NCBI RefSeq assembly: GCF_040115645.1
Contig: NW_027096032.1
Coordinates: 310,001-374,000 of the forward strand
Origin: Euwallacea fornicatus
Taxonomy: Eukaryota > Arthropoda > Insecta > Coleoptera > Curculionidae
Direction of reading: 5' to 3'
Length of the DNA: 64,000 bases
Part shown: piece by piece, positions 39,473 to 53,600 of the stretch
Layout: each line of letters begins with the position of its first letter
Position numbering within the stretch: position 1 is the first letter of the stretch
Made by a program: the position numbers and the translations under genes
Notes under the pieces: model-generated
Told to the model about the DNA's origin: nothing
The model's database searches: none
What the model saw: the letters and a program-made list of their open reading frames with translations, nothing else

Positions 39473-40168
39473 CCAAATACCTTCAAAATTTGACAACAGA
39501 ATAACCTCGTGGAGCTCGTCATCATGACTCATAAGGCTTCATTCTGTCTTGGTGAGTTTTCTAGAAAACGAGTAATTTATGTGCTCAAACACACATCTTT
39601 CGTGACTTTTCAAGATTTGAACCTCCGTAACTTCGGCAAATGAGCTCCAAATACCTACAAAATTTGACCACAGAATCACCTCTTTGAGCACTTCATCATG
39701 ACTCATAAGGCTTCATTCTGTCTTGGTGAGTTTTCTAGAAAACGAGTAATTTATGTGCTCAAACACACTTCTTTCCTGAATTTTCAAGATTTGAATCTCA
39801 GGAACTTCGGCAAATGAGCTCCAAATACCTTCAAAATTTGACCACAGAATCACCTCTTTGATCTCTTCATCATGACTAATAAGGCTTCATTCTGTCTTGG
39901 TGAGTTTTCTAGAAAACGAGTAATTTATGAGCTCAAACACACTTCTTTCCTGACTTTTCAAGATTTGAACCTACGTAACTTCGGCAAATGAGCTCCAAAT
40001 ACCTTCAAAATTTGACAACAGAATCATCTCGTTGAGTTCTTCATCATGACTCATAAGGCTTCATTGTATCTTGGTGAATTTTCTAGAAAACGAGTAAATT
40101 AAGTGCTCAAACACACATCTTTCGTGACTTTTCCAGATTTGAACCTCCGTAACTTCGGCAAATGAGCT
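39473..40168 (+). repeat. Four-unit higher-order repeat, copy 2 (696 bp)
   Basis: Tandem copy of 38777-39472. I found no difference at the marks compared, which suggests one of the youngest duplications in the window or a sequence-assembly duplication. The aatcatctcgttgagttc plus e unit also occurs once each at 42779, 44345, about 48.0 kb and about 53.6 kb. Confidence 0.92.
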
Positions 40169-40269
40169 CCAAATACCTTCAAAATTTGACAACAGAATAA
40201 CCTCGTTGAGCACTTCATCATGACTCATAAGGCTTCATTCTGTCTTGGTGAGTTTTCTAGAAAACGAGT

Positions 40270-42778
40270 AATTTATGTGCTCAAACACACTTCTTTCCTG
40301 ACTTTTCAAGATTTGAATCTCAGGAACTTCGGCAAATGAGCTCCAAATACCTTCAAAATTTGACCACAGAATCACCTCTTTGATCTCTTCATCATGACTA
40401 ATAAGGCTTCATTCTGTCTTGGTGAGTTTTCTAGAAAACGAGTAATTTATGTGCTCAAACACACTTCTTTCCTGACTTTTCAAGATTTGAATCTCAGGAA
40501 CTTCGGCAAATGAGCTCCAAATACCTTCAAAATTTGACCACAGAATCACCTCTTTGATCTCTTCATCATGACTAATAAGGCTTCATTCTATCTTGGTGAG
40601 TTTTCTAGAAAACGAGTAATTTATGTGCTCAAACACACATCTTTCCTGACTTTTCAAGATTTGAATCTCAGGAACTTCGGCAAATGAGCTCCAAATACCT
40701 TCAAAATTTGACAACAGAATCACCTCGTGGAGTTCTTCATCATGACTCATAAGGCTTCATTGTATCTTGGTGAATTTTCTAGAAAACGAGTAAATTAAGT
40801 GCTCAAACACACATCTTTCGTGACTTTTCCAGATTTGAATCTCAGGAACTTCGGCAAATGAGCTCCAAATACCTTCAAAATTTGACAACAGAATCACCTC
40901 GTGGAGCTCTTCATCATGACTCATAAGGCTTCATTCTGTCTTGGTGAGTTTTCTAGAAAACGAGTAATTTATGTGCTCAAACACACATCTTTCGTGACTT
41001 TTCAAGATTTGAACCTCCGTAACTTCGGCAAATGAGCTCCAAATACCTACAAAATTTGACCACAGAATCACCTCTTTGAGCACTTCATCATGACTCATAA
41101 GGCTTCATTCTGTCTTCGTGAGTTTTCTAGAAAACGAGTAATTTATGTGCTCAAAGACACATCTTTCGTGACTTTTCAAGATTTGAACCTTCGTAACTTC
41201 GGCAAATGAGCCCCAAATACCTTCAAAATTTGACCACAGAATCACCTCTTTGATCTCTTCATCATGACTCATAAGGCTTCATTCTGTCTTGGTGAGTTTT
41301 CTAGAAAACGAGTAATTTATGTGCTCAAACACACTTCTTTCCTGACTTTTCAAGATTTGAATCTCAGGAACTTCGGCAAATGAGCTCCAAATACCTTCAA
41401 AATTTGACCACAGAATCACCTCTTTGATCTCTTCATCATGACTAATAAGGCTTTATTCTGTCTTGGTGAGTTTTCTAGAAAACGAGTAATTTATGTGCTC
41501 AAACACACTTCTTTCCTGACTTTTCAAGATTTGAATCTCAGGAACTTCGGCAAATGAGCTCCAAATACCTTCAAAATTTGACCACAGAATCACCTCTTTG
41601 ATCTCTTCATCATGACTAATAAGGCTTTATTCTGTCTTGGTGAGTTTTCTAGAAAACGAGTAATTTATGTGCTCAAACACACTTCTTTCCTGACTTTTCA
41701 AGATTTGAATCTCAGGAACTTCGGCAAATGAGCTCCAAATACCTTCAAAATTTGACCACAGAATCACCTCTTTGATCTCTTCATCATGACTAATAAGGCT
41801 TCATTCTGTCTTCGTGAGTTTTCTAGAAAACGAGTAATTTATGTGCTCAAACACACATCTTTCGTGATTTTTCCAGATTTGAACCTCCGTAACTTCGGCA
41901 AATGAGCTCCAAATACCTTCAAAATTTGACAACAGAATAACCTCGTTGAGCACTTCATCATGACTCATAAGGGTTCATTCTGTCTTGGTGAGTTTTTTAG
42001 AAAACGAGTAATTTATGTGCTCAAACACACAACTTTCGTGACTTTTCCAGCTTTGAACCTCGTAACTTCGGCAAATGAGCTCCAAATGCCTTCAAAATTT
42101 GACAACAGAACCACCTCGTGAAGCTCTTCATCATGATTTCATAAGGCTTCATTCAGTCTTGGTGAGTTCTCTAGAAAAAGAGGAATTTATGTGCTCAAAC
42201 ACACATCTTTCGCGACTTTTCAAGATTTGAACCTCCGTAACTTCGACAAATGAGCTCCAAATACCTACAAAATTTGACCACAGAATCACCTCTTTGAGCA
42301 CTTCATCATGACTCATAAGGCTTCATTCTGTCTTGGTGAGTTTTCTAGAAAACGAGTAATTTATGTGCTCAAACACACAACTTTCGTGACTTTTCAAGAT
42401 TTGAACCTCCGTAACTTCGGCAAATGAGCTCCAAATACCTTCAAAATTTGACAACAGAATAACCTCGTGGAGCTCGTCATCATGACTCATAAGGCTTCAT
42501 TCTGTCTTGGTGAGTTTTCTAGAAAACGAGTAATTTATGTGCTCAAACACACATCTTTCGTGACTTTTCAAGATTTGAACCTCCGTAACTTCGGCAAATG
42601 AGCTCCAAATACCTACAAAATTTGACCACAGAATCACCTCTTTGAGCACTTCATCATGACTCATAAGGCTTCATTCTGTCTTGGTGAGTTTTCTAGAAAA
42701 CGAGTAATTTATGTGCTCAAACACACTTCTTTCCTGACTTTTCAAGATTTGAATCTCAGGAACTTCGGCAAATGAGCT
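40270..42778 (+). repeat. Block C, copy 1 (about 2.5 kb, offset 4,698 bp to copy 2)
   Basis: Order: D-d, D(ctatc), e, S-b, Y(tcaaagacac, gaaccttcg), gagcc/D-d, two D-d with ggctttattctg, D-b, a unit with aagggttcattc and gttttttagaaaac, P (42082), Y-a, G-b, Y-d. It recurs at about 44968-47476, exactly 27 units later (aagggttc 41969/46667; gaaccttcg 41186/45884). Confidence 0.92.
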
Positions 42779-43765
42779 CCAAATACCTTCAAAATTTGAC
42801 AACAGAATCATCTCGTTGAGTTCTTCATCATGACTCATAAGGCTTCATTGTATCTTGGTGAATTTTCTAGAAAACGAGTAAATTAAGTGCTCAAACACAC
42901 ATCTTTCGTGACTTTTCCAGATTTGAACCTCCGTAACTTCGGCAAATGAGCTCCAAATACCTTCAAAATTTGACAACAGAATAACCTCGTTGAGCACTTC
43001 ATCATGACTCATAAGGCTTCATTCTGTCTTGGTGAGTTTTCTAGAAAACGAGTAATTTATGTGCTCAAACACACATCTTTCGTGACTTTTCAAGATTTGA
43101 ACCTACGTAACTTCGGCAAATGAGCTCCAAATACCTTCAAAATTTGACAACAGAATCACCTCGTGGAGCTCTTCATCATGACTAATAAGGCTTCATTCTG
43201 TCTTGGTGAGTTTTCTAGAAAACGAGTAATTTATGTGCTCAAACACACTTCTTTCCTGACTTTTCAAGATTTGAATCTCAGGAACTTCGGCAAATGAGCT
43301 CCAAATACCTTCAAAATTTGACCACAGAATCACCTCTTTGATCTCTTCATCATGACTAATAAGGCTTCATTCTGTCTTGGTGAGTTTTCTAGAAAACGAG
43401 TAATTTATGTGCTCAAACACACTTCTTTCCTGACTTTTCAAGATTTGAATCTCAGGAACTTCGGCAAATGAGCTCCAAATACCTTCAAAATTTGACCACA
43501 GAATCACCTCTTTGATCTCTTCATCATGACTAATAAGGCTTCATTCTGTCTTGGTGAGTTTTCTAGAAAACGAGTAATTTATGTGCTCAAACACACTTCT
43601 TTCCTGACTTTTCAAGATTTGAATCTCAGGAACTTCGGCAAATGAGCTCCAAATACCTTCAAAATTTGACCACAGAATCACCTCTTTGATCTCTTCATCA
43701 TGACTAATAAGGCTTCATTCTATCTTGGTGAGTTTTCTAGAAAACGAGTAATTTATGTGCTCAAA
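42779..43765 (+). repeat. Nine-unit-period duplication, copy 1 (about 1 kb)
   Basis: e(aatcatctc), b-acgtaac, S-d, D-d, D-d, D(ctatc) recur at 44345-45331, exactly 1,566 bp (9 units) on. Copy 1 then continues D(ctatc)-a, G-b, Y-d, D-d; copy 2 continues as block C. This duplication is embedded between the first two copies of block C. Confidence 0.9.
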
Positions 43766-44344
43766 CACACAACTTTCGTGACTTTTCAAGATTTGAACCT
43801 CCGTAACTTCGGCAAATGAGCTCCAAATACCTTCAAAATTTGACAACAGAATAACCTCGTGGAGCTCGTCATCATGACTCATAAGGCTTCATTCTGTCTT
43901 GGTGAGTTTTCTAGAAAACGAGTAATTTATGTGCTCAAACACACATCTTTCGTGACTTTTCAAGATTTGAACCTCCGTAACTTCGGCAAATGAGCTCCAA
44001 ATACCTACAAAATTTGACCACAGAATCACCTCTTTGAGCACTTCATCATGACTCATAAGGCTTCATTCTGTCTTGGTGAGTTTTCTAGAAAACGAGTAAT
44101 TTATGTGCTCAAACACACTTCTTTCCTGACTTTTCAAGATTTGAATCTCAGGAACTTCGGCAAATGAGCTCCAAATACCTTCAAAATTTGACCACAGAAT
44201 CACCTCTTTGATCTCTTCATCATGACTAATAAGGCTTCATTCTGTCTTGGTGAGTTTTCTAGAAAACGAGTAATTTATGTGCTCAAACACACTTCTTTCC
44301 TGACTTTTCAAGATTTGAACCTACGTAACTTCGGCAAATGAGCT

Positions 44345-45331
44345 CCAAATACCTTCAAAATTTGACAACAGAATCATCTCGTTGAGTTCTTCATCATGAC
44401 TCATAAGGCTTCATTGTATCTTGGTGAATTTTCTAGAAAACGAGTAAATTAAGTGCTCAAACACACATCTTTCGTGACTTTTCCAGATTTGAACCTCCGT
44501 AACTTCGGCAAATGAGCTCCAAATACCTTCAAAATTTGACAACAGAATAACCTCGTTGAGCACTTCATCATGACTCATAAGGCTTCATTCTGTCTTGGTG
44601 AGTTTTCTAGAAAACGAGTAATTTATGTGCTCAAACACACATCTTTCGTGACTTTTCAAGATTTGAACCTACGTAACTTCGGCAAATGAGCTCCAAATAC
44701 CTTCAAAATTTGACAACAGAATCACCTCGTGGAGCTCTTCATCATGACTAATAAGGCTTCATTCTGTCTTGGTGAGTTTTCTAGAAAACGAGTAATTTAT
44801 GTGCTCAAACACACTTCTTTCCTGACTTTTCAAGATTTGAATCTCAGGAACTTCGGCAAATGAGCTCCAAATACCTTCAAAATTTGACCACAGAATCACC
44901 TCTTTGATCTCTTCATCATGACTAATAAGGCTTCATTCTGTCTTGGTGAGTTTTCTAGAAAACGAGTAATTTATGTGCTCAAACACACTTCTTTCCTGAC
45001 TTTTCAAGATTTGAATCTCAGGAACTTCGGCAAATGAGCTCCAAATACCTTCAAAATTTGACCACAGAATCACCTCTTTGATCTCTTCATCATGACTAAT
45101 AAGGCTTCATTCTGTCTTGGTGAGTTTTCTAGAAAACGAGTAATTTATGTGCTCAAACACACTTCTTTCCTGACTTTTCAAGATTTGAATCTCAGGAACT
45201 TCGGCAAATGAGCTCCAAATACCTTCAAAATTTGACCACAGAATCACCTCTTTGATCTCTTCATCATGACTAATAAGGCTTCATTCTATCTTGGTGAGTT
45301 TTCTAGAAAACGAGTAATTTATGTGCTCAAA
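44345..45331 (+). repeat. Nine-unit-period duplication, copy 2
   Basis: Partner of 42779-43765. Diagnostic tctcgttgagttc is at 42811/44377 and ctatcttgg at 43720/45286, both exactly 1,566 bp apart. The right half of the last shared unit switches from a (acaactttcg) to b/d-like (acatctttcctg). Confidence 0.9.
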
Positions 45332-48300
45332 CACACATCTTTCCTGACTTTTCAAGATTTGAATCTCAGGAACTTCGGCAAATGAGCTCCAAATACCTTC
45401 AAAATTTGACAACAGAATCACCTCGTGGAGTTCTTCATCATGACTCATAAGGCTTCATTGTATCTTGGTGAATTTTCTAGAAAACGAGTAAATTAAGTGC
45501 TCAAACACACATCTTTCGTGACTTTTCCAGATTTGAATCTCAGGAACTTCGGCAAATGAGCTCCAAATACCTTCAAAATTTGACAACAGAATCACCTCGT
45601 GGAGCTCTTCATCATGACTCATAAGGCTTCATTCTGTCTTGGTGAGTTTTCTAGAAAACGAGTAATTTATGTGCTCAAACACACATCTTTCGTGACTTTT
45701 CAAGATTTGAACCTCCGTAACTTCGGCAAATGAGCTCCAAATACCTACAAAATTTGACCACAGAATCACCTCTTTGAGCACTTCATCATGACTCATAAGG
45801 CTTCATTCTGTCTTCGTGAGTTTTCTAGAAAACGAGTAATTTATGTGCTCAAAGACACATCTTTCGTGACTTTTCAAGATTTGAACCTTCGTAACTTCGG
45901 CAAATGAGCCCCAAATACCTTCAAAATTTGACCACAGAATCACCTCTTTGATCTCTTCATCATGACTCATAAGGCTTCATTCTGTCTTGGTGAGTTTTCT
46001 AGAAAACGAGTAATTTATGTGCTCAAACACACTTCTTTCCTGACTTTTCAAGATTTGAATCTCAGGAACTTCGGCAAATGAGCTCCAAATACCTTCAAAA
46101 TTTGACCACAGAATCACCTCTTTGATCTCTTCATCATGACTAATAAGGCTTTATTCTGTCTTGGTGAGTTTTCTAGAAAACGAGTAATTTATGTGCTCAA
46201 ACACACTTCTTTCCTGACTTTTCAAGATTTGAATCTCAGGAACTTCGGCAAATGAGCTCCAAATACCTTCAAAATTTGACCACAGAATCACCTCTTTGAT
46301 CTCTTCATCATGACTAATAAGGCTTTATTCTGTCTTGGTGAGTTTTCTAGAAAACGAGTAATTTATGTGCTCAAACACACTTCTTTCCTGACTTTTCAAG
46401 ATTTGAATCTCAGGAACTTCGGCAAATGAGCTCCAAATACCTTCAAAATTTGACCACAGAATCACCTCTTTGATCTCTTCATCATGACTAATAAGGCTTC
46501 ATTCTGTCTTGGTGAGTTTTCTAGAAAACGAGTAATTTATGTGCTCAAACACACATCTTTCGTGACTTTTCCAGATTTGAACCTCCGTAACTTCGGCAAA
46601 TGAGCTCCAAATACCTTCAAAATTTGACAACAGAATAACCTCGTTGAGCACTTCATCATGACTCATAAGGGTTCATTCTGTCTTGGTGAGTTTTTTAGAA
46701 AACGAGTAATTTATGTGCTCAAACACACAACTTTCGTGACTTTTCCAGCTTTGAACCTCGTAACTTCGGCAAATGAGCTCCAAATGCCTTCAAAATTTGA
46801 CAACAGAACCACCTCGTGAAGCTCTTCATCATGATTTCATAAGGCTTCATTCAGTCTTGGTGAGTTCTCTAGAAAAAGAGGAATTTATGTGCTCAAACAC
46901 ACATCTTTCGCGACTTTTCAAGATTTGAACCTCCGTAACTTCGACAAATGAGCTCCAAATACCTACAAAATTTGACCACAGAATCACCTCTTTGAGCACT
47001 TCATCATGACTCATAAGGCTTCATTCTGTCTTGGTGAGTTTTCTAGAAAACGAGTAATTTATGTGCTCAAACACACAACTTTCGTGACTTTTCAAGATTT
47101 GAACCTCCGTAACTTCGGCAAATGAGCTCCAAATACCTTCAAAATTTGACAACAGAATAACCTCGTGGAGCTCGTCATCATGACTCATAAGGCTTCATTC
47201 TGTCTTGGTGAGTTTTCTAGAAAACGAGTAATTTATGTGCTCAAACACACTTCTTTCCTGACTTTTCAAGATTTGAATCTCAGGAACTTCGGCAAATGAG
47301 CTCCAAATACCTACAAAATTTGACCACAGAATCACCTCTTTGAGCACTTCATCATGACTCATAAGGCTTCATTCTGTCTTGGTGAGTTTTCTAGAAAACG
47401 AGTAATTTATGTGCTCAAACACACTTCTTTCCTGACTTTTCAAGATTTGAATCTCAGGAACTTCGGCAAATGAGCTCCAAATACCTTCAAAATTTGACCA
47501 CAGAATCACCTCTTTGATCTCTTCATCATGACTAATAAGGCTTCATTCTGTCTTGGTGAGTTTTCTAGAAAACGAGTAATTTATGTGCTCAAACACACTT
47601 CTTTCCTGACTTTTCAAGATTTGAACCTACGTAACTTCGGCAAATGAGCTCCAAATACCTACAAAATTTGACCACAGAATCACCTCTTTGAGCACTTCAT
47701 CATGACTCATAAGGCTTCATTCTGTCTTGGTGAGTTTTCTAGAAAACGAGTAATTTATGTGCTCAAACACACTTCTTTCCTGACTTTTCAAGATTTGAAT
47801 CTCAGGAACTTCGGCAAATGAGCTCCAAATACCTTCAAAATTTGACCACAGAATCACCTCTTTGATCTCTTCATCATGACTAATAAGGCTTCATTCTGTC
47901 TTGGTGAGTTTTCTAGAAAACGAGTAATTTATGTGCTCAAACACACTTCTTTCCTGACTTTTCAAGATTTGAACCTACGTAACTTCGGCAAATGAGCTCC
48001 AAATACCTTCAAAATTTGACAACAGAATCATCTCGTTGAGTTCTTCATCATGACTCATAAGGCTTCATTGTATCTTGGTGAATTTTCTAGAAAACGAGTA
48101 AATTAAGTGCTCAAACACACATCTTTCGTGACTTTTCCAGATTTGAACCTCCGTAACTTCGGCAAATGAGCTCCAAATACCTTCAAAATTTGACAACAGA
48201 ATAACCTCGTTGAGCACTTCATCATGACTCATAAGGCTTCATTCTGTCTTGGTGAGTTTTCTAGAAAACGAGTAATTTATGTGCTCAAACACACTTCTTT

Positions 48301-50660
48301 CGTGACTTTTCAAGATTTGAATCTCAGGAACTTTGGCAAATGAGCTCCAAATACCTTCAAAATTTGACCACAGAATCACCTCTTTGATCTCTTCATCATG
48401 ACTAATAAGGCTTCATTCTGTCTTCGTGAGTTTTCTAGAAAACGAGTAATTTATGTGCTCAAACACACTTCTTTCCTGACTTTTCAAGATTTGAATCTCA
48501 GGAACTTCGGCAAATGAGCTCCAAATACCTTCAAAATTTGACCACAGAATCACCTCTTTGAGCACTTCATCATGACTCATAAGGCTTCATTCTGTCTTCG
48601 TGAGTTTTCTAGAAAACGAGTAATTTATGTGCTCAAACACACTTCTTTCCTGACTTTTCAAGATTTGAATCTCAGGAACTTCGGCAAATGAGCTCCAAAT
48701 ACCTTCAAAATTTGACCACAGAATCACCTCTTTGATCTCTTCATCATGACTAATAAGGCTTCATTCTGTCTTCGTGAGTTTTCTAGAAAACGAGTAATTT
48801 ATGTGCTCAAAGACACATCTTTCGTGACTTTTCAAGATTTGAACCTCCGTAACTTCGGCAAATGAGCTCAAAATACCTACAAAATTTGACCACAGAATCA
48901 CCTCTTTGAGCACTTCATCATGACTCATAAGGCTTCATTCTGTCTTCGTGAGTTTTCTAGAAAACGAGTAATTTATGTGCTCAAACACACATCTTTCGTG
49001 ACTTTTCAAGATTTGAACCTACGTAACTTCGGCAAATGAGCTCCAAATACCTTCAAAATTTGACAACAGAATCACCTCGTGGAGTTCTTCATGATGACTC
49101 ATAAGGCTTCATTGTATCTTGGTGAATTTTCTAGAAAACGAGTAAATTAAGTGCTCAAACACACATCTTTCGTGACTTTTCCAGATTTGAACCTCCGTAA
49201 CTTCGGCAAATGAGCTCCAAATACCTTCAAAATTTGACAACAGAATAACCTCGTTGAGCACTTCATCATGACTCATAAGGCTTCATTCTGTCTTGGTGAG
49301 TTTTCTAGAAAACGAGTAATTTATGTGCTCAAACACACAACTTTCGTGACTTTTCCAGCTTTGAACCTCGTAACTTCGGCAAATGAGCTCCAAATGCCTT
49401 CAAAATTTGACAACAGAACCACCTCGTGAAGCTCTTCATCATGATTTCATAAGGCTTCATTCTGTCTTGGTGAGTTCTCTAGAAAAAGAGGAATTTATGT
49501 GCTCAAACACACATCTTTCGCGACTTTTCAAGATTTTGAACCTCCGTAACTTCGACAAATGAGCTCGAAATACCTACAAAATTTGACCACAGAATCACCT
49601 CTTTGAGCACTTCATCATCACTCATAAGGCTTCATTCTGTCTTGGTGAGTTTTCTAGAAAACGAGTAATTTATGTGCTCAAACACACAACTTTCGTGACT
49701 TTTCAAGATTTGAACCTCCGTAACTTCGGCAAATGAGCTCCAAATACCTTCAAAATTTGACAACAGAATAACCTCGTGGAGCTCGTCATCATGACTCATA
49801 AGGCTTCATTCTGTCTTGGTGAGTTTTCTAGAAAACGAGTAATTTATGTGCTCAAACACACATCTTTCGTGACTTTTCAAGATTTGAACCTACGTAACTT
49901 CGGCAAATGAGCTCCAAATACCTTCAAAATTTGACAACAGAATCACCTCGTGGAGTTCTTCATCATGACTCATAAGGCTTCATTGTATCTTGGTGAATTT
50001 TCTAGAAAACGAGTAAATTAAGTGCTCAAACACACATCTTTCGTGACTTTTCCAGATTTGAACCTCCGTAACTTCGGCAAATGAGCTCCAAATACCTTCA
50101 AAATGTGACAACAGAATAACCTCGTTGAGCACTTCATCATGACTCATAAGGCTTCATTCTGTCTTGGTAAGTTTTCTAGAAAACGAGTAATTTATGTGCT
50201 CAAACACACTTCTTTCCTGACTTTTCAAGATTTGAATCTCAGGAACTTCGGCAAATGAGCTCCAAATACCTTCAAAATTTGACCACAGAATCACCTCTTT
50301 GATCTCTTCATCATGACTAATAAGGCTTCATTCTGTCTTGGTGAGTTTTCTAGAAAACGAGTAATTTATGTGCTCAAACACACTTCTTTCCTGACTTTTC
50401 AAGATTTGAATCTCAGGAACTTCGGCAAATGAGCTCCAAATACCTTCAAAATTTGACCACAGAATCACCTCTTTGATCTCTTCATCATGACTAATAAGGC
50501 TTCATTCTGTCTTGGTGAGTTTTCTAGAAAACGAGTAATTTATGTGCTCAAACACACTTCTTTCCTGACTTTTCAAGATTTGAATCTCAGGAACTTCGGC
50601 AAATGAGCTCCAAATACCTTCAAAATTTGACCACAGAATCACCTCTTTGATCTCTTCATC
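44780..50660 (+). repeat. Block D, copy 1: about 32-unit higher-order repeat (5.57 kb offset)
   Basis: This is the largest repeated unit seen. It matches about 50350-56060. Offset is 5,569 bp from ctatcttgg (45286/50855) through aagggttc (46667/52236) to acttctttcgtgac (48292/53861). It is then 5,395 bp for gctcaaaatacc, agattttgaac, cttcatcatcactc and aaaatgtgac. The step of 174 marks loss of one F unit (near 48.54 kb) from copy 2. Its first part is also block C copy 2 (44968-47476). Confidence 0.93.
49390..49565 (+). repeat. 176-bp P unit with a second insertion
   Basis: This P unit has the usual extra base in gatttcat and a second extra t in aagattttgaacc (49531-49540), so it is two bases longer than standard. 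The same lesion lies at 54785 onward (aagattttgaacc at 54926), 31 units plus one base away, an independent tag of the block D duplication. The next unit in both copies has cttcatcatcactcat. Confidence 0.85.
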
Positions 50661-53600
50661 ATGACTAATAAGGCTTCATTCTGTCTTGGTGTGTTTTCTA
50701 GAAAACGAGTAATTTATGTGCTCAAACACACTTCTTTCCTGACTTTTCAAGATTTGAATCTCAGGAACTTCGGCAAATGAGCTCCAAATACCTTCAAAAT
50801 TTGACCACAGAATCACCTCTTTGATCTCTTCATCATGACTAATAAGGCTTCATTCTATCTTGGTGAGTTTTCTAGAAAACGAGTAATTTATGTGCTCAAA
50901 CACACATCTTTCCTGACTTTTCAAGATTTGAATCTCAGGAACTTCGGCAAATGAGCTCCAAATACCTTCAAAATTTGACAACAGAATCACCTCGTGGAGT
51001 TCTTCATCATGACTCATAAGGCTTCATTGTATCTTGGTGAATTTTCTAGAAAACGAGTAAATTAAGTGCTCAAACACACATCTTTCGTGACTTTTCCAGA
51101 TTTGAATCTCAGGAACTTCGGCAAATGAGCTCCAAATACCTTCAAAATTTGACAACAGAATCACCTCGTGGAGCTCTTCATCATGACTCATAAGGCTTCA
51201 TTCTGTCTTGGTGAGTTTTCTAGAAAACGAGTAATTTATGTGCTCAAACACACATCTTTCGTGACTTTTCAAGATTTGAACCTCCGTAACTTCGGCAAAT
51301 GAGCTCCAAATACCTACAAAATTTGACCACAGAATCACCTCTTTGAGCACTTCATCATGACTCATAAGGCTTCATTCTGTCTTCGTGAGTTTTCTAGAAA
51401 ACGAGTAATTTATGTGCTCAAAGACACATCTTTCGTGACTTTTCAAGATTTGAACCTTCGTAACTTCGGCAAATGAGCCCCAAATACCTTCAAAATTTGA
51501 CCACAGAATCACCTCTTTGATCTCTTCATCATGACTCATAAGGCTTCATTCTGTCTTGGTGAGTTTTCTAGAAAACGAGTAATTTATGTGCTCAAACACA
51601 CTTCTTTCCTGACTTTTCAAGATTTGAATCTCAGGAACTTCGGCAAATGAGCTCCAAATACCTTCAAAATTTGACCACAGAATCACCTCTTTGATCTCTT
51701 CATCATGACTAATAAGGCTTTATTCTGTCTTGGTGAGTTTTCTAGAAAACGAGTAATTTATGTGCTCAAACACACTTCTTTCCTGACTTTTCAAGATTTG
51801 AATCTCAGGAACTTCGGCAAATGAGCTCCAAATACCTTCAAAATTTGACCACAGAATCACCTCTTTGATCTCTTCATCATGACTAATAAGGCTTTATTCT
51901 GTCTTGGTGAGTTTTCTAGAAAACGAGTAATTTATGTGCTCAAACACACTTCTTTCCTGACTTTTCAAGATTTGAATCTCAGGAACTTCGGCAAATGAGC
52001 TCCAAATACCTTCAAAATTTGACCACAGAATCACCTCTTTGATCTCTTCATCATGACTAATAAGGCTTCATTCTGTCTTCGTGAGTTTTCTAGAAAACGA
52101 GTAATTTATGTGCTCAAACACACATCTTTCGTGACTTTTCCAGATTTGAACCTCCGTAACTTCGGCAAATGAGCTCCAAATACCTTCAAAATTTGACAAC
52201 AGAATAACCTCGTTGAGCACTTCATCATGACTCATAAGGGTTCATTCTGTCTTGGTGAGTTTTTTAGAAAACGAGTAATTTATGTGCTCAAACACACAAC
52301 TTTCGTGACTTTTCCAGCTTTGAACCTCGTAACTTCGGCAAATGAGCTCCAAATGCCTTCAAAATTTGACAACAGAACCACCTCGTGAAGCTCTTCATCA
52401 TGATTTCATAAGGCTTCATTCAGTCTTGGTGAGTTCTCTAGAAAAAGAGGAATTTATGTGCTCAAACACACATCTTTCGCGACTTTTCAAGATTTGAACC
52501 TCCGTAACTTCGACAAATGAGCTCCAAATACCTACAAAATTTGACCACAGAATCACCTCTTTGAGCACTTCATCATGACTCATAAGGCTTCATTCTGTCT
52601 TGGTGAGTTTTCTAGAAAACGAGTAATTTATGTGCTCAAACACACAACTTTCGTGACTTTTCAAGATTTGAACCTCCGTAACTTCGGCAAATGAGCTCCA
52701 AATACCTTCAAAATTTGACAACAGAATAACCTCGTGGAGCTCGTCATCATGACTCATAAGGCTTCATTCTGTCTTGGTGAGTTTTCTAGAAAACGAGTAA
52801 TTTATGTGCTCAAACACACTTCTTTCCTGACTTTTCAAGATTTGAATCTCAGGAACTTCGGCAAATGAGCTCCAAATACCTACAAAATTTGACCACAGAA
52901 TCACCTCTTTGAGCACTTCATCATGACTCATAAGGCTTCATTCTGTCTTGGTGAGTTTTCTAGAAAACGAGTAATTTATGTGCTCAAACACACTTCTTTC
53001 CTGACTTTTCAAGATTTGAATCTCAGGAACTTCGGCAAATGAGCTCCAAATACCTTCAAAATTTGACCACAGAATCACCTCTTTGATCTCTTCATCATGA
53101 CTAATAAGGCTTCATTCTGTCTTGGTGAGTTTTCTAGAAAACGAGTAATTTATGTGCTCAAACACACTTCTTTCCTGACTTTTCAAGATTTGAACCTACG
53201 TAACTTCGGCAAATGAGCTCCAAATACCTACAAAATTTGACCACAGAATCACCTCTTTGAGCACTTCATCATGACTCATAAGGCTTCATTCTGTCTTGGT
53301 GAGTTTTCTAGAAAACGAGTAATTTATGTGCTCAAACACACTTCTTTCCTGACTTTTCAAGATTTGAATCTCAGGAACTTCGGCAAATGAGCTCCAAATA
53401 CCTTCAAAATTTGACCACAGAATCACCTCTTTGATCTCTTCATCATGACTAATAAGGCTTCATTCTGTCTTGGTGAGTTTTCTAGAAAACGAGTAATTTA
53501 TGTGCTCAAACACACTTCTTTCCTGACTTTTCAAGATTTGAACCTACGTAACTTCGGCAAATGAGCTCCAAATACCTTCAAAATTTGACAACAGAATCAT

